A DNA stretch of 13,710 nt. Source: JBEKZQ01 sp049509675 (GTDB lineage: Bacteria; Planctomycetota; Planctomycetia; Pirellulales; Thermoguttaceae). Positions within the stretch are counted from its first letter, which is position 1; each line of letters begins with the position of its first letter. This document shows positions 1 to 6,718 of the stretch, one piece after another. The notes beneath the pieces were generated by a model. It had not been told where the DNA came from. It saw nothing but the letters and a program-made list of their open reading frames with translations, and did not search any database. The translations under genes were made by a program, and so were the position numbers. The stretch lies in contig JBEKZQ010000198.1 in the NCBI GenBank assembly GCA_049509675.1, forward strand, positions 1-13,710, written 5' to 3'.

Positions 1-788
1 ATGGCCACGGCCAGCAGGATCGGGCGAAGATACGCCTTGCGGAAGAACGGCTCTTCGACGCCGTGATGGGCCACGTCGAGCGAGGCCCGGATCTCGCCGA
101 TCTCCTCGTCCACGTCGCCGGCGCCCAGCCGGCGGAAGATTTTTCGGGCCTCCTCCACCCGTCCCCGGGCCACGAGCCAGCGGGGGCTGTTGGGCGTGAG
201 GAACAGCAGAAAGAAGAAGGCCGCCGACGGCACGGCCACCACGCCGAACATCCAGCGCCACTCGTTGGCGCCGAGGTGCAGCCAGGCGATCAGGTAGTTG
301 GAGAAGAATGCCAGCAAAATGCCCGCCACGATGTTGAACTGCGTGACGGCCACGAGCCGGCCCCGAAGCTTCGCCGGGGAAATCTCGGCGATATACATGG
401 GCGAGACGACCGAGGCGCCGCCGATGGCCAGTCCGCCGATGAAGCGAAATGAGACGAAAGAGGCCCAGTTCCAGGGCAGGGCGCTGCCCAGGGCGGAAAC
501 GAAATACAGCACGGCAATCGTCAGCAGGGCGCTGCGCCGTCCGAACGTGTCGGCAGGCCGGCCCACCGCGATCGAGCCCACGATCGTGCCGATCAGCGCG
601 CTGGCCACCGTGAACCCCTGCCAGAACGTGCCGGGCAGGCCCAGCCAGGCATCGCCCAGTCCGAAGACGATCTTCAGCGCGTCGGTGTCGCCGGAGATTA
701 CGGCCGTATCGAAGCCGAAGAGCAGGCCGCCCAGTGCGGCCACGATCGTGCTGCGCAGCAGGTAAGCGTTCACTTTCACTGTAGTCAT
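1..788 (-). CDS. MFS sugar porter, C-terminal part beyond window edge
   Basis: N-terminal 262 residues of a major facilitator sugar porter (SP family), an inner-membrane importer probably driven by proton symport. Seen in the translation: TM1 with GGLLFGFDTAVISG (residues 20-33); the loop 2-3 signature GRPADTFGRR (76-85); FRFIGGLAIGG and SPMYIAEISPAKLRGR (114-144), the classic sugar-porter TM4/loop 4-5 region; and PNSPRWLVARGRVEEA (199-214), the PESPRWL-type motif after TM6. About six TM segments fit before the window edge, so roughly half the usual length is present. The ATG at 786-788 shares its A with the TGA stop of the upstream glycoside hydrolase, which suggests translational coupling and joint use: hydrolyse a glycan outside, import the sugar. 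The exact substrate cannot be read from the sequence. Family certain, substrate unknown. Confidence 0.93.
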   Translation of the reverse strand, partial: MTTVKVNAYLLRSTIVAALGGLLFGFDTAVISGDTDALKIVFGLGDAWLGLPGTFWQGFTVASALIGTIVGSIAVGRPADTFGRRSALLTIAVLYFVSALGSALPWNWASFVSFRFIGGLAIGGASVVSPMYIAEISPAKLRGRLVAVTQFNIVAGILLAFFSNYLIAWLHLGANEWRWMFGVVAVPSAAFFFLLFLTPNSPRWLVARGRVEEARKIFRRLGAGDVDEEIGEIRASLDVAHHGVEEPFFRKAYLRPILLAVA

Positions 789-2356
789 CACTCCACAATC
801 ACGCCCGGCGCCTCGTGCGGCAACTTGTAGGCGCTGTAGATCGTCAAGCTGTTCGGCGGGAGCGTGTCGCGCAGCTCGGCTTGGGCCGGTCCCAGCGGGT
901 ACTCTTGCTGCGGATCGACCTTCACGTCGCACCGCTCTCGCTCCGCTTCACCATACCGATAGCGATACAACGCCACGGGCTGCGTCAGCCCCTGGAGGGC
1001 CAGTTCGAGGCGAAACTCGGCCGATGCGTCGTTGACGATGGCCAGCGTGAGCTTTCCGCGCGGGCTGCGCAGTGCGGTGCAGAACACCCGCTGCCACGCG
1101 CCGACGCGCCCACCCTCGACGCGGCTGGCCAGGACCGCGGAATGCTTGGCCGAAAATCGGCTGAGCAGACCGAGGCAGTAATAGCTGTTCGGATGCGGCA
1201 CGAAATCGGCCAGCAGTTTCTTGTGCTGCCGGTCCCAGGTGTCGAGGAACTGCCATTGACCGTCGAGGTCGCCCCGATTGAGAAAACTCCAGCGGTTGAA
1301 GCCGTCCACGCCGGCGTTGGCCAGGCGGACGACCAGCTCGCTGCCGGCCAGGGCCGATTGCGGGCAGCTTGGGCCGGGCTGATCGGGCACCCAGCCGTAA
1401 GCCATGGTGCCGAACTCGGAGAGCAGCAGCGGCTTTCCCTCGCTGTGGGCCAGCCTGGCCCAGGCCGCCGCATTCTTCTCTTGCGTGGCCACGTGCCCGT
1501 TGGTGCGGAAGTCGAAATCGGCCCCGTAATCGTGGAAATCATAGGCCCCCAACAGGCCCAGATAGCCGTAGCCGGCTGGCGGCGAGGCCGGAAAGCCGAT
1601 CGTTTCGTCCGGGCCGGAGAGCGGCAGCCCTTCGAGCCCGTGTTTGTCCAGCGCCCTGCGCACGGCCTTTAGCCCCGGCTCGATCGATAGCGGCTTGTTC
1701 GGCGGGGCCTGCCACCACGAGAATCCTTGGCCGGGCTCGTTGTTGATGCACAGCCACTTGATCGAGCGATAACCGCGATGCTTGATCAGATGCTCCATGA
1801 GCACGGCCAGGCCGTCGGCGAAGGCCCCCAGGTCGGTCGGCGCACTATGGACCCGACCGACCGGATCGTCGCGGTAAGCCGGGTAGGCCAGCCAGGCGGC
1901 GTTGCACCACATCTGCTGAAAGAACACGTCGGCGCCGTGCGTCTCGTTCCAATCGAGGATGCGGTAGAGGATGCGCATCTCGGGACTATCCAGGGTGAAC
2001 TTGCCCCGCTCGGGCTCGTAGATGCGTTGTTCGATCTCCACGCGATTGAAGTCCAGGCCGAGCCAGGCGGCGTGGCGATAGATCTGCTGCCAGGCCCGCT
2101 GGTCCTCGGCCGGCGGATAGGCGCCCCAGCCGCTGCCGCCGTGGCTGTAGCCGTCGAAAATCGGGTGCTTGACGCCGTAGGGGATTTGTGCCTCGATGGC
2201 GTGCCAGGACGCGCCGATGCCGCCGCGCATGGTGTTCAGCACCGTGCGGCAATCCACGGCGACGCGTACATCAGGGGCAATCTCTTTGCCGACGGAATCG
2301 TCGGCGATCGCAAGGCACAAGACGAGAATCAAGTACGTTCGATGGTGGTAGCGCAT
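788..2356 (-). CDS. Exported clan GH-A glycoside hydrolase
   Basis: 522-residue protein with an N-terminal Sec-type signal (hydrophobic core YLILVLCLAIA, residues 8-18) followed by a (beta/alpha)8-barrel hydrolase of the clan GH-A type. Visible catalytic landmarks are INNEPGQG with Asn206-Glu207 as the acid/base pair after strand 4, and LLLSEFGT with Glu314 as the probable nucleophile after strand 7. The W/Q/M-rich VFFQQMWCNAAW (144-155) fits a sugar-binding cleft. The last ~100 residues look like a small beta-sandwich, as is common in GH30/GH39/GH5-related enzymes. Exact GH family and linkage specificity are not assignable by eye. It is read together with the sugar porter, whose ATG overlaps its stop, so an oligosaccharide-releasing role feeding that porter is inferred. 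The ATG at 2356 is used because the signal peptide starts there; the ribosome-binding site is weak. Confidence 0.85.
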   Translation of the reverse strand: MRYHHRTYLILVLCLAIADDSVGKEIAPDVRVAVDCRTVLNTMRGGIGASWHAIEAQIPYGVKHPIFDGYSHGGSGWGAYPPAEDQRAWQQIYRHAAWLGLDFNRVEIEQRIYEPERGKFTLDSPEMRILYRILDWNETHGADVFFQQMWCNAAWLAYPAYRDDPVGRVHSAPTDLGAFADGLAVLMEHLIKHRGYRSIKWLCINNEPGQGFSWWQAPPNKPLSIEPGLKAVRRALDKHGLEGLPLSGPDETIGFPASPPAGYGYLGLLGAYDFHDYGADFDFRTNGHVATQEKNAAAWARLAHSEGKPLLLSEFGTMAYGWVPDQPGPSCPQSALAGSELVVRLANAGVDGFNRWSFLNRGDLDGQWQFLDTWDRQHKKLLADFVPHPNSYYCLGLLSRFSAKHSAVLASRVEGGRVGAWQRVFCTALRSPRGKLTLAIVNDASAEFRLELALQGLTQPVALYRYRYGEAERERCDVKVDPQQEYPLGPAQAELRDTLPPNSLTIYSAYKLPHEAPGVIVE

Positions 2357-2390
2357 GGCGTCTTCGCAATTCTATGGCCGAAGGAAGCAG

Positions 2391-2485
2391 TCCACGAAAA
2401 ACACGAACAACACGAAACTCGGGCCAATCGCCCGGTCGTGGCAGTATCGTAAACCCTTTTTCGTGTGGTTCGTGTATTTCGTGGA
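2391..2485. repeat. 27-bp inverted repeat built of ~9-bp CGTG units
   Basis: Left arm 2391-2417 and right arm 2459-2485 are reverse complements at 25 of 27 positions, separated by a 41-bp loop. Each arm is built of ~9-bp steps (cgtgtggtt, cgtgtattt, cgtgga). The element lies between the end of the HEAT-repeat gene and the start of the glycoside hydrolase, both on the minus strand. It could fold into a long hairpin in the transcript and act as a terminator-like or processing structure, or be a small mobile repeat. Meaningless translations of this kind of repeat (FVWFVYFVD) turn up in planctomycete and other genomes, which fits a dispersed family; that last point is from general recollection, not a search. 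Confidence 0.8.
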
Positions 2486-2514
2486 CCTTCAATCTACAGT
2501 TGCGGTTTCCGTGT

Positions 2515-4386
2515 TCAATCGGTGTTCCATCCGCGGCTAGAGATCCATCCTCCAGTCAATTCCCTTGCAGATATCGCCTGGCGCGTTCCAGCGTGGCGGC
2601 GTCGCTGCTGGTCTTGAGCACTTTCTCCAGGGCGGGCTTGAACTCGGCGATGTTGGGATCGCGCAACTCCTTGTGCCGCGCCAACTCGACGATGCTCGTC
2701 GAGGCATCTTTGACCGCTCAACTCGATGGCCAACTTGAGCCGGGCCAAGCGTTCCGCGTCGGGCAACTGGTCGGGCAGCGAGACCACGCGAATGAAGGCG
2801 TGCAAAGCCCAGCGGCGATGCGACTCGGCCTTGGCGTTGCGGGCCAACTGGAGGAGCGGCTCGGCGACCGAGGCGTCGGGCCAATTCGAGATCGCCCGCA
2901 CCCCAGCCTCGTACAGTTGCGGGTCCTGGCTGTCCAGGGCCTGCTGGATCGCTTGCCGCGCGGCGTCGCCGCCGATGCGACCCAACAACGGCAACAACTC
3001 GACGCGCTGGGGTGCGGGGGCAGCCCGGAAGATAGCCAGCACCGGTTCGGCCCGCTGCCGGACATCGGCGATTTGCCGGCAGACGAGTTGCACCGCGCGT
3101 TCGGCGTCCTCGCGATCGGGGCCTTTGGCGGTCTTCAGGACGATGGCCACCAGGGCCGGGATATCCTTCGCTCCGGCCAATTTGGCCAGGGCGGCCAGTG
3201 CGCGGGCGCGAACCTCGGGGCCTTGCTCCGTTGCCTCGCCCAGCAGAATGCCGACGACCCCCACCGGCCGGCGCGCTTGGAGGACCCCGATCCATCCGGC
3301 CCGCCGTACCGGATCCTTCTCGGCCCGCATGGCGGCGATGATCTGCTGGTCGATCTTCGGCCCGCAAATGGCCTCCAGGCTTTGCCGTGCCGTCTGGCCG
3401 ACCGGGTCATCGGCGGCGGCCAATTCGACCAGCGCCGGCAGGGCCGTAACGTCGCCCACGGTACAAAGCGCCCGGGCGACCGCCAGCCGAACTTCCTGGT
3501 GCGGACTTGTTGCCGCCGCCAGCACGATCGGCGCCAAGGTCTTGTCGCCGCGGATGCGGATTGCGGCGATGATTGCGACCTGGCTGGCGGCAGGCAGTTT
3601 CGGCACGTCGGCAGCGACCGTGCGCAGGTCGGCGGACGACAGATTTCGCAATTCGCCGGCAGCCGCCGCCCAGCTCATGCGATCATTGCTGGGCAACAAA
3701 CCCCAGGCGATCGCGCAGGCCGTGTCGGACCCCGCCGTCTGCACCAGGCCGCGGAGTGCGGCCATACGGACCAGGCGGGCCTCGCCCGGAAGCGACATGG
3801 CACCGTAGATTTTGGCCGCCTCCTCGCCGTCGGTCTCGCGCAGCCGATCGGCACACAGAACCAGCGCGACCCCCAGTTTCGCCTTGGCATCGCCTTCGGC
3901 GTGTTCCCGGGCGGCGGTCAGAGCCGCGGCAGCGTCGCGAGTTCCGATCCTTCCCAGGGCTGTGGCCGCGGCGGCGACCACCTGCGGCTCTTTGTCAGTC
4001 AGGCTGGCGGCCAGGAGCGGCACGGCCTGGGCGTCGCGGCGCTGGCCCAGGCTGTCGATGATGCCTGCTTTCGTCAGTCCCGTCGTCTTGCCCAGGGCGT
4101 CGCGCAACGCCGCCCCGGCGGCCGGATATTCCATCGACTCCAAGGCGAAGCGGGCCGCATGGGACGTCTCCGCGTCGGTCAGCAAGGCGGCCAGGGCGGG
4201 AATCGATCGCTCCGTGCCGGCCGTTTTCAATTCTCGGCACGCATTGCACTTCTCGGCAACGCCCGCATTGGAGCGGAGAACGCCCAGCAGCGTTTCCTCG
4301 GCCGGCGACGTTTGTGCCGCCAACGGCCGAATTGCGGCGGCCGCAGCCACAACGGCGATGAATATGGCAATTGATCGAATTCTCAT
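2515..4386 (-). CDS. Exported HEAT-repeat protein, 3' end frameshifted
   Basis: Open frame of 623 residues with a Sec signal (MRIRSIAIFIAVVAAAAA, residues 1-18; likely cleavage after PLAAQ, residue 25) followed by tandem helical HEAT/PBS-lyase-type repeats. Recurrent units include AVPLLAASLTDKEPQVVAA and ALPALVELAAADDPVGQTA. Such solenoids are protein-binding scaffolds; no catalytic motif is seen. CNACREL (47-53) lacks the His of a haem site. The ATG at 4386 was preferred to one nine codons upstream because it follows GGGAG at good spacing and gives a cleaner signal peptide. From about position 2714 the frame turns to Arg/Gln-rich low-quality sequence, while a plausible helical tail continues in another frame (see separate entry), so the true C-terminus is probably lost through a 1-bp insertion. 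It follows the Gfo/Idh/MocA gene on the same strand, separated by a heptad repeat array. Confidence 0.8.
   Translation of the reverse strand: MRIRSIAIFIAVVAAAAAIRPLAAQTSPAEETLLGVLRSNAGVAEKCNACRELKTAGTERSIPALAALLTDAETSHAARFALESMEYPAAGAALRDALGKTTGLTKAGIIDSLGQRRDAQAVPLLAASLTDKEPQVVAAAATALGRIGTRDAAAALTAAREHAEGDAKAKLGVALVLCADRLRETDGEEAAKIYGAMSLPGEARLVRMAALRGLVQTAGSDTACAIAWGLLPSNDRMSWAAAAGELRNLSSADLRTVAADVPKLPAASQVAIIAAIRIRGDKTLAPIVLAAATSPHQEVRLAVARALCTVGDVTALPALVELAAADDPVGQTARQSLEAICGPKIDQQIIAAMRAEKDPVRRAGWIGVLQARRPVGVVGILLGEATEQGPEVRARALAALAKLAGAKDIPALVAIVLKTAKGPDREDAERAVQLVCRQIADVRQRAEPVLAIFRAAPAPQRVELLPLLGRIGGDAARQAIQQALDSQDPQLYEAGVRAISNWPDASVAEPLLQLARNAKAESHRRWALHAFIRVVSLPDQLPDAERLARLKLAIELSGQRCLDEHRRVGAAQGVARSQHRRVQARPGESAQDQQRRRHAGTRQAISARELTGGWISSRGWNTD
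2556..2714 (-). pseudogene. Out-of-frame ancestral C-terminal tail of the HEAT protein
   Basis: Reading the minus strand one base out of phase from about 2714 gives KDASTSIVELARHKEL, then continues as a regular amphipathic helical sequence ending ERARRYLQGN and TGA at 2556-2558. It joins smoothly to the upstream LKLAIEL if one G of the GCGGTC at about 2713-2716 is removed (giving IELSVKDAS). The region 2556-4386 is 1831 bp, one more than a multiple of three, as expected for a single-base insertion. This could be a genuine mutation or a sequencing/assembly error. Confidence 0.75.
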
Positions 4387-4403
4387 AGCAATGCTCCCAT
4401 TGG

Positions 4404-4487
4404 CAAATCTCAAATCTCAAATCTCAAATCTCAGATTTCAGATTTCAGATTTCAGATTTCAAATCTCGACTCTCGACTCTCGACTTG
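4404..4487. repeat. Twelve-unit heptad array (period 7)
   Basis: Exactly twelve 7-bp units without interruption on the plus strand: CAAATCT x4, CAGATTT x4, CAAATCT x1, CGACTCT x2, CGACTTG x1. It begins one base after the stop codon of the oxidoreductase in that gene's reading direction (one spacer base between 4487 and the stop at 4489). It fills almost the whole gap up to the HEAT gene's ribosome-binding site. The CAAATCT block and the CAGATTT block are near reverse complements (6 of 7 positions), so the transcript could form an imperfect hairpin of about 28 bp. Related arrays occur at 6663-6718 and 10041-10068. Confidence 0.92.
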
Positions 4488-4488
4488 C

Positions 4489-5802
4489 TCAATACCGCCA
4501 GGGCTCGCGGGCGGCCATCGACAACAGGCGGTTGGCGTCCGGCGCGTCGGGGAACTCTTCCTTGTGCGGGTCCCATTTGAGCGTCCGGCCCATGCGCATG
4601 GCAATGCCGCCCAAGAGCAACATGCTGGCCGCCCGATGCACGGTTTCCGCGTCGCTGATGGTCCGCTGCCGGGTACGGATGCATTCCAGGAAGTTGCCCG
4701 AGTGGCTCGTCGAGTAGTAAACTCCGGTGCCGCTCATGCCGGGCGTTTCCTTGACGATCTCGGGCGGATCGGAGAAGAACTTGCTGCGGTGGACGGTAAT
4801 CTTTCCTTCCGTGCCGACGAAGCACGCGCCGCCTTCGTCCCAAGCCTGACCGGGCGGCGGCGAGCCGTAGACTTCCACGCCGTTGGCGTAGCGGAAGACC
4901 GGCTTGCCCTCTTCCAGGCGGATTTCCACGGGGCCGGTGTCGTCGGCCCCGACTCCCCATTGCACGATGTCGTAATGGTGCTGACCCCAATTGATGTCGC
5001 CGTAGCCGAAGCGATGCGCGCCCGTGTTGCCGTCGTAATCGAACCACGGCAGGCAATTGACATAGGCCTCCCAATTCACGTCTGGGGGAATGGCGGCGCG
5101 GCGGGCGGTGGAAGGCGGAGGACTGAGGCCGCCGCCCGTCTGGTAGGCATAGACGCGCTTGAGCTGACCGATGCGGCCGCCGCGGACCAACTCGACGGCG
5201 CGGCGGAACCGGCCGTCGTACTCGCTGCGCTGTTGCGTTCCGCCCTGGTACACGCGACCGTGCGCCCGCACGGCCTCGACCACCGCGCGGCCGGCGCGGA
5301 TCGTCACGCTGGTGGGCTTCTCGCAGTACACGTCTTTGCCGGCGCGGACGGCAAGAATGGCGTTGGTGGCGGCCGCATGGTAGGCGGCGGCGATCAAGAC
5401 GGCGTCGATGTCGTCGCGGGCGAGCATGTCGCGGATATCCCAATAGGCGCTGCAGCCCCGATAACCGGCCTTCGGCGACGTTGCGGCATAATGCGCGTCG
5501 ACCCGGGCCTTGCCCTCCTCGGCCCGTTTCCGCTGCACGTCGCACACGGCCAGCACCTGGACGTCGTCGCGTCCCAGGTAGCCGCCGGGCAGATACGTCC
5601 AGGCGCCGCCGAAGAGATGTCCGCCACCCTGACCGCCCAGGCCCACGAAGCCCATGCAGACGCGATTGCCGGGCGCGACGGCGCCGTCTTTGCCCAGGAT
5701 CGCCGCGGCCATCACCCGAGGCGCCGCGGCCGCCGCGGCCGCCGCGGCCATGCCCCGCCCCAGAAACTCTCGCCGTGAAGAAACGTGCGTTTTGTCCGAC
5801 AT
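4489..5802 (-). CDS. Tat-exported Gfo/Idh/MocA family oxidoreductase
   Basis: 437-residue NAD(P)-dependent sugar/inositol-type dehydrogenase. An N-terminal Tat signal is visible: SSRREFLGRG (residues 8-17), then nine alanines (19-27) and VMAAAILG. The Rossmann glycine motif GLGGQG lies at 54-59, the family hallmark YCEKPTS has Glu161-Lys162-Pro163, and GQHHYDIVQWG (273-283) carries the probable catalytic His pair. The C-terminal LKWDPHKEEFPDAPDAN and EPWRY end are typical of the planctomycete Tat-exported subgroup. These act in the periplasm on sugars or sugar derivatives; the substrate is unknown. The ATG at 5802 was chosen over one 18 codons upstream because GAAAGGA precedes it and the Tat motif then sits at the normal distance. 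The last sense codon abuts a heptad repeat array. The HEAT-repeat gene follows on the same strand, possibly co-transcribed. Confidence 0.93.
   Translation of the reverse strand: MSDKTHVSSRREFLGRGMAAAAAAAAAPRVMAAAILGKDGAVAPGNRVCMGFVGLGGQGGGHLFGGAWTYLPGGYLGRDDVQVLAVCDVQRKRAEEGKARVDAHYAATSPKAGYRGCSAYWDIRDMLARDDIDAVLIAAAYHAAATNAILAVRAGKDVYCEKPTSVTIRAGRAVVEAVRAHGRVYQGGTQQRSEYDGRFRRAVELVRGGRIGQLKRVYAYQTGGGLSPPPSTARRAAIPPDVNWEAYVNCLPWFDYDGNTGAHRFGYGDINWGQHHYDIVQWGVGADDTGPVEIRLEEGKPVFRYANGVEVYGSPPPGQAWDEGGACFVGTEGKITVHRSKFFSDPPEIVKETPGMSGTGVYYSTSHSGNFLECIRTRQRTISDAETVHRAASMLLLGGIAMRMGRTLKWDPHKEEFPDAPDANRLLSMAAREPWRY
5723..5749. repeat. 3 x 9-bp GCCGCGGCC tandem inside the Tat signal
   Basis: Three perfect copies of the palindromic nonamer gccgcggcc encode most of the nine-alanine run in the Tat signal h-region of the oxidoreductase. 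In-frame slippage here would lengthen or shorten the hydrophobic core by three alanines. Confidence 0.85.
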
Positions 5803-5835
5803 GGAGGATCCTTTCTCGTTAGGTGCTTTGGCACT

Positions 5836-5864
5836 ATGGTAGCATCGGGTCGTCACGGCTGCAA
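5836..5864 (-). promoter_or_regulatory. Putative sigma70-type promoter for the oxidoreductase gene
   Basis: On the minus strand TTGCAG (5864-5859), a 17-bp spacer and TACCAT (5841-5836) lie about 35 bp before the chosen ATG at 5802. The -35 matches the consensus at 3 of 6 positions and the -10 at 4 of 6, with ideal spacing. Predicted by eye only. Confidence 0.35.
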
Positions 5865-5949
5865 ACAGTCGGCGGCGGCGAACTGAGGCCGCGTGCGCAA
5901 GTTTTGAAGTTGCGCCTTCGCTGACGCTTAGCTTGGAAACCCGGTAGTC

Positions 5950-5981
5950 ACGAAAGCCCGAAAGGACGAAAGCCCGAAAAA
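5950..5981. repeat. Four-unit octamer array (period 8)
   Basis: Four 8-bp units in a row: acgaaagc, ccgaaagg, acgaaagc, ccgaaaaa. The alternating first letters and shared cgaaa core make it a 16-bp double unit repeated twice. It lies in the gene-free stretch between two minus-strand genes. Confidence 0.8.
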
Positions 5982-6101
5982 CACGGGGACATGGTGGGCT
6001 GGGGGTGAGCTAGCATCGCTTCACCCCCCAACGACGGCACGGCAAGAAGATAATGGACAGGAGGATAACCCAAACCTTCATCTTCCTGTCCACCCATATT
6101 C

Positions 6102-6131
6102 TTGTCGCGAAAATCATTGTTTTCGCAACAA
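6102..6131. repeat. Second stem-loop abutting the terminator
   Basis: ttgt-c-gcgaaaa (6102-6113), a six-base loop tcattg, then ttttcgc-a-acaa (6120-6131): 11 paired positions with one internal mismatch. It lies directly beyond the terminator U-tract in the transcription direction of the Tyr-rich gene. It could back up termination or protect the 3' end. Confidence 0.6.
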
Positions 6132-6171
6132 AAAACCCCTCGCAGGCCGGGGATAATCGACCTGCGAGGGG
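6130..6171 (-). terminator. Intrinsic (Rho-independent) terminator of the Tyr-rich gene
   Basis: On the minus strand an 11-bp perfect GC-rich stem (plus-strand arms cccctcgcagg at 6136-6146 and cctgcgagggg at 6161-6171) encloses a 14-base loop and is followed by TTTTTTGTTG. It sits 27 bp after the stop codon at 6199. Textbook layout. Confidence 0.92.
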
Positions 6172-6198
6172 CAAAAGACGGGATGTCGAAGGCGGCGG

Positions 6199-6525
6199 TC
6201 AGAACGTATCCATCGTGAAGTGGCAACCTTCGTAGTACCGCCGCGGCTGCGGATATTCGTTGTGCCACTCGCGATTGTAAACCGGGACCCGCATTTCCTG
6301 CGGATACCGGTAGTACAGATCTTCGGAGCTGCGGTAGTAGTCGTGGCCCCAGAAGTTCTGTGGATAGTAGACGTAGGGGTAATGGTACAAACGGTTCCAA
6401 TCCTGGGTGTTGTACGCATGGCCCCACTGGCGATCGTAGGCCTGCTGGGCCTGCGCGTCGGCCGCACAGCACAGGGCCAGCAGCGCCCCCGCGCAACAAA
6501 GTAGAAGCACTGTCCGGTGGCTCAT
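6199..6525 (-). CDS. Small exported Tyr-rich protein of planctomycete type
   Basis: 108-residue protein with a Sec signal (MSHRTVLLLCCAGALLALCC, residues 1-20; probable cleavage after AQA, near residue 26). The rest is a short aromatic domain holding 16 Tyr and 4 Trp, including LYHYPYVYYPQNFWG (46-60), YYRYPQEMRVPVYN (71-84) and EWHNEYP (86-92). Cys19/Cys20 do not form a normal lipobox. I recall near-identical cores in planctomycete proteins that databases call 'calmodulin-binding protein', a label I would not trust functionally. The ATG at 6525 follows a strong GGGGGGAG at about 5 bp spacing, so the longer upstream frame is not used. It is a single-gene unit closed by its own terminator. Function unknown; a cell-envelope or matrix role is only a guess. 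Confidence 0.85.
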   Translation of the reverse strand: MSHRTVLLLCCAGALLALCCAADAQAQQAYDRQWGHAYNTQDWNRLYHYPYVYYPQNFWGHDYYRSSEDLYYRYPQEMRVPVYNREWHNEYPQPRRYYEGCHFTMDTF

Positions 6526-6662
6526 AAAACTCCCCCCTTCATGTGTAGCGAGGCGCGGACGCGTGATGCGTCGGCGGCACTCGCCTAAACACAGCATCGG
6601 CAGTCGCGGCGGCCCGCATTGAAGGAATATCCGGCAAAAGCCCTACAACCGGACCAGTCCCG

Positions 6663-6718
6663 GAATTTGAGATTTGAGATTTGAGATTTCAGATTTCAGA
6701 TTTCAGATTTCAGATTTA
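6663..6718. repeat. Eight-unit heptad array overlapping the SDR stop codon
   Basis: Eight 7-bp units on the plus strand: GAATTTG, AGATTTG x2, AGATTTC x4, AGATTTA. The SDR gene ends inside it: its last residues NLKSEI and TGA stop (6696-6698) are array units. In the gene's direction the array opens with AAATCTG units, the same word and orientation found in the array at 4404-4487. Confidence 0.92.

Larger units (their letters stand above)
5803..6129. other. Gene-free stretch with clustered hairpins and repeats
   Basis: No credible gene was found between the oxidoreductase start and the terminator of the Tyr-rich gene. The stretch holds the putative oxidoreductase promoter, an octamer tandem (5950-5981), a hairpin with 8-bp arms gggggtga/tcaccccc (6001-6008 and 6021-6028), a hairpin with 9-bp arms tggacagga/tcctgtcca (6054-6062 and 6084-6092) and a third stem-loop next to the terminator (6102-6131). 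The open frames crossing it have low-complexity translations and no start or ribosome-binding site worth believing. It resembles a small graveyard or landing pad of dispersed palindromic repeats. Confidence 0.7.

Noticed and set aside
2369..2374. TAGAAT as -10 box for the glycoside hydrolase
   Set aside because: It would leave a leader of only about 6 bases and no acceptable -35 at 16-18 bp (only repeat sequence is there).
2188..4374. Very long plus-strand open frame (728 codons) antisense to the HEAT-repeat gene
   Set aside because: Arg/Gln/Gly-rich translation without domains; a shadow produced by high GC opposite a convincing HEAT protein.
4404..4487. Heptad array as a CRISPR array
   Set aside because: Units are 7 bp and contiguous with no spacers; no cas genes nearby.
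5948..6499. 183-codon minus-strand frame over the Tyr-rich gene and terminator
   Set aside because: It runs through a perfect intrinsic terminator and dispersed repeats; the overlapping 108-residue frame has a signal peptide and a strong ribosome-binding site.
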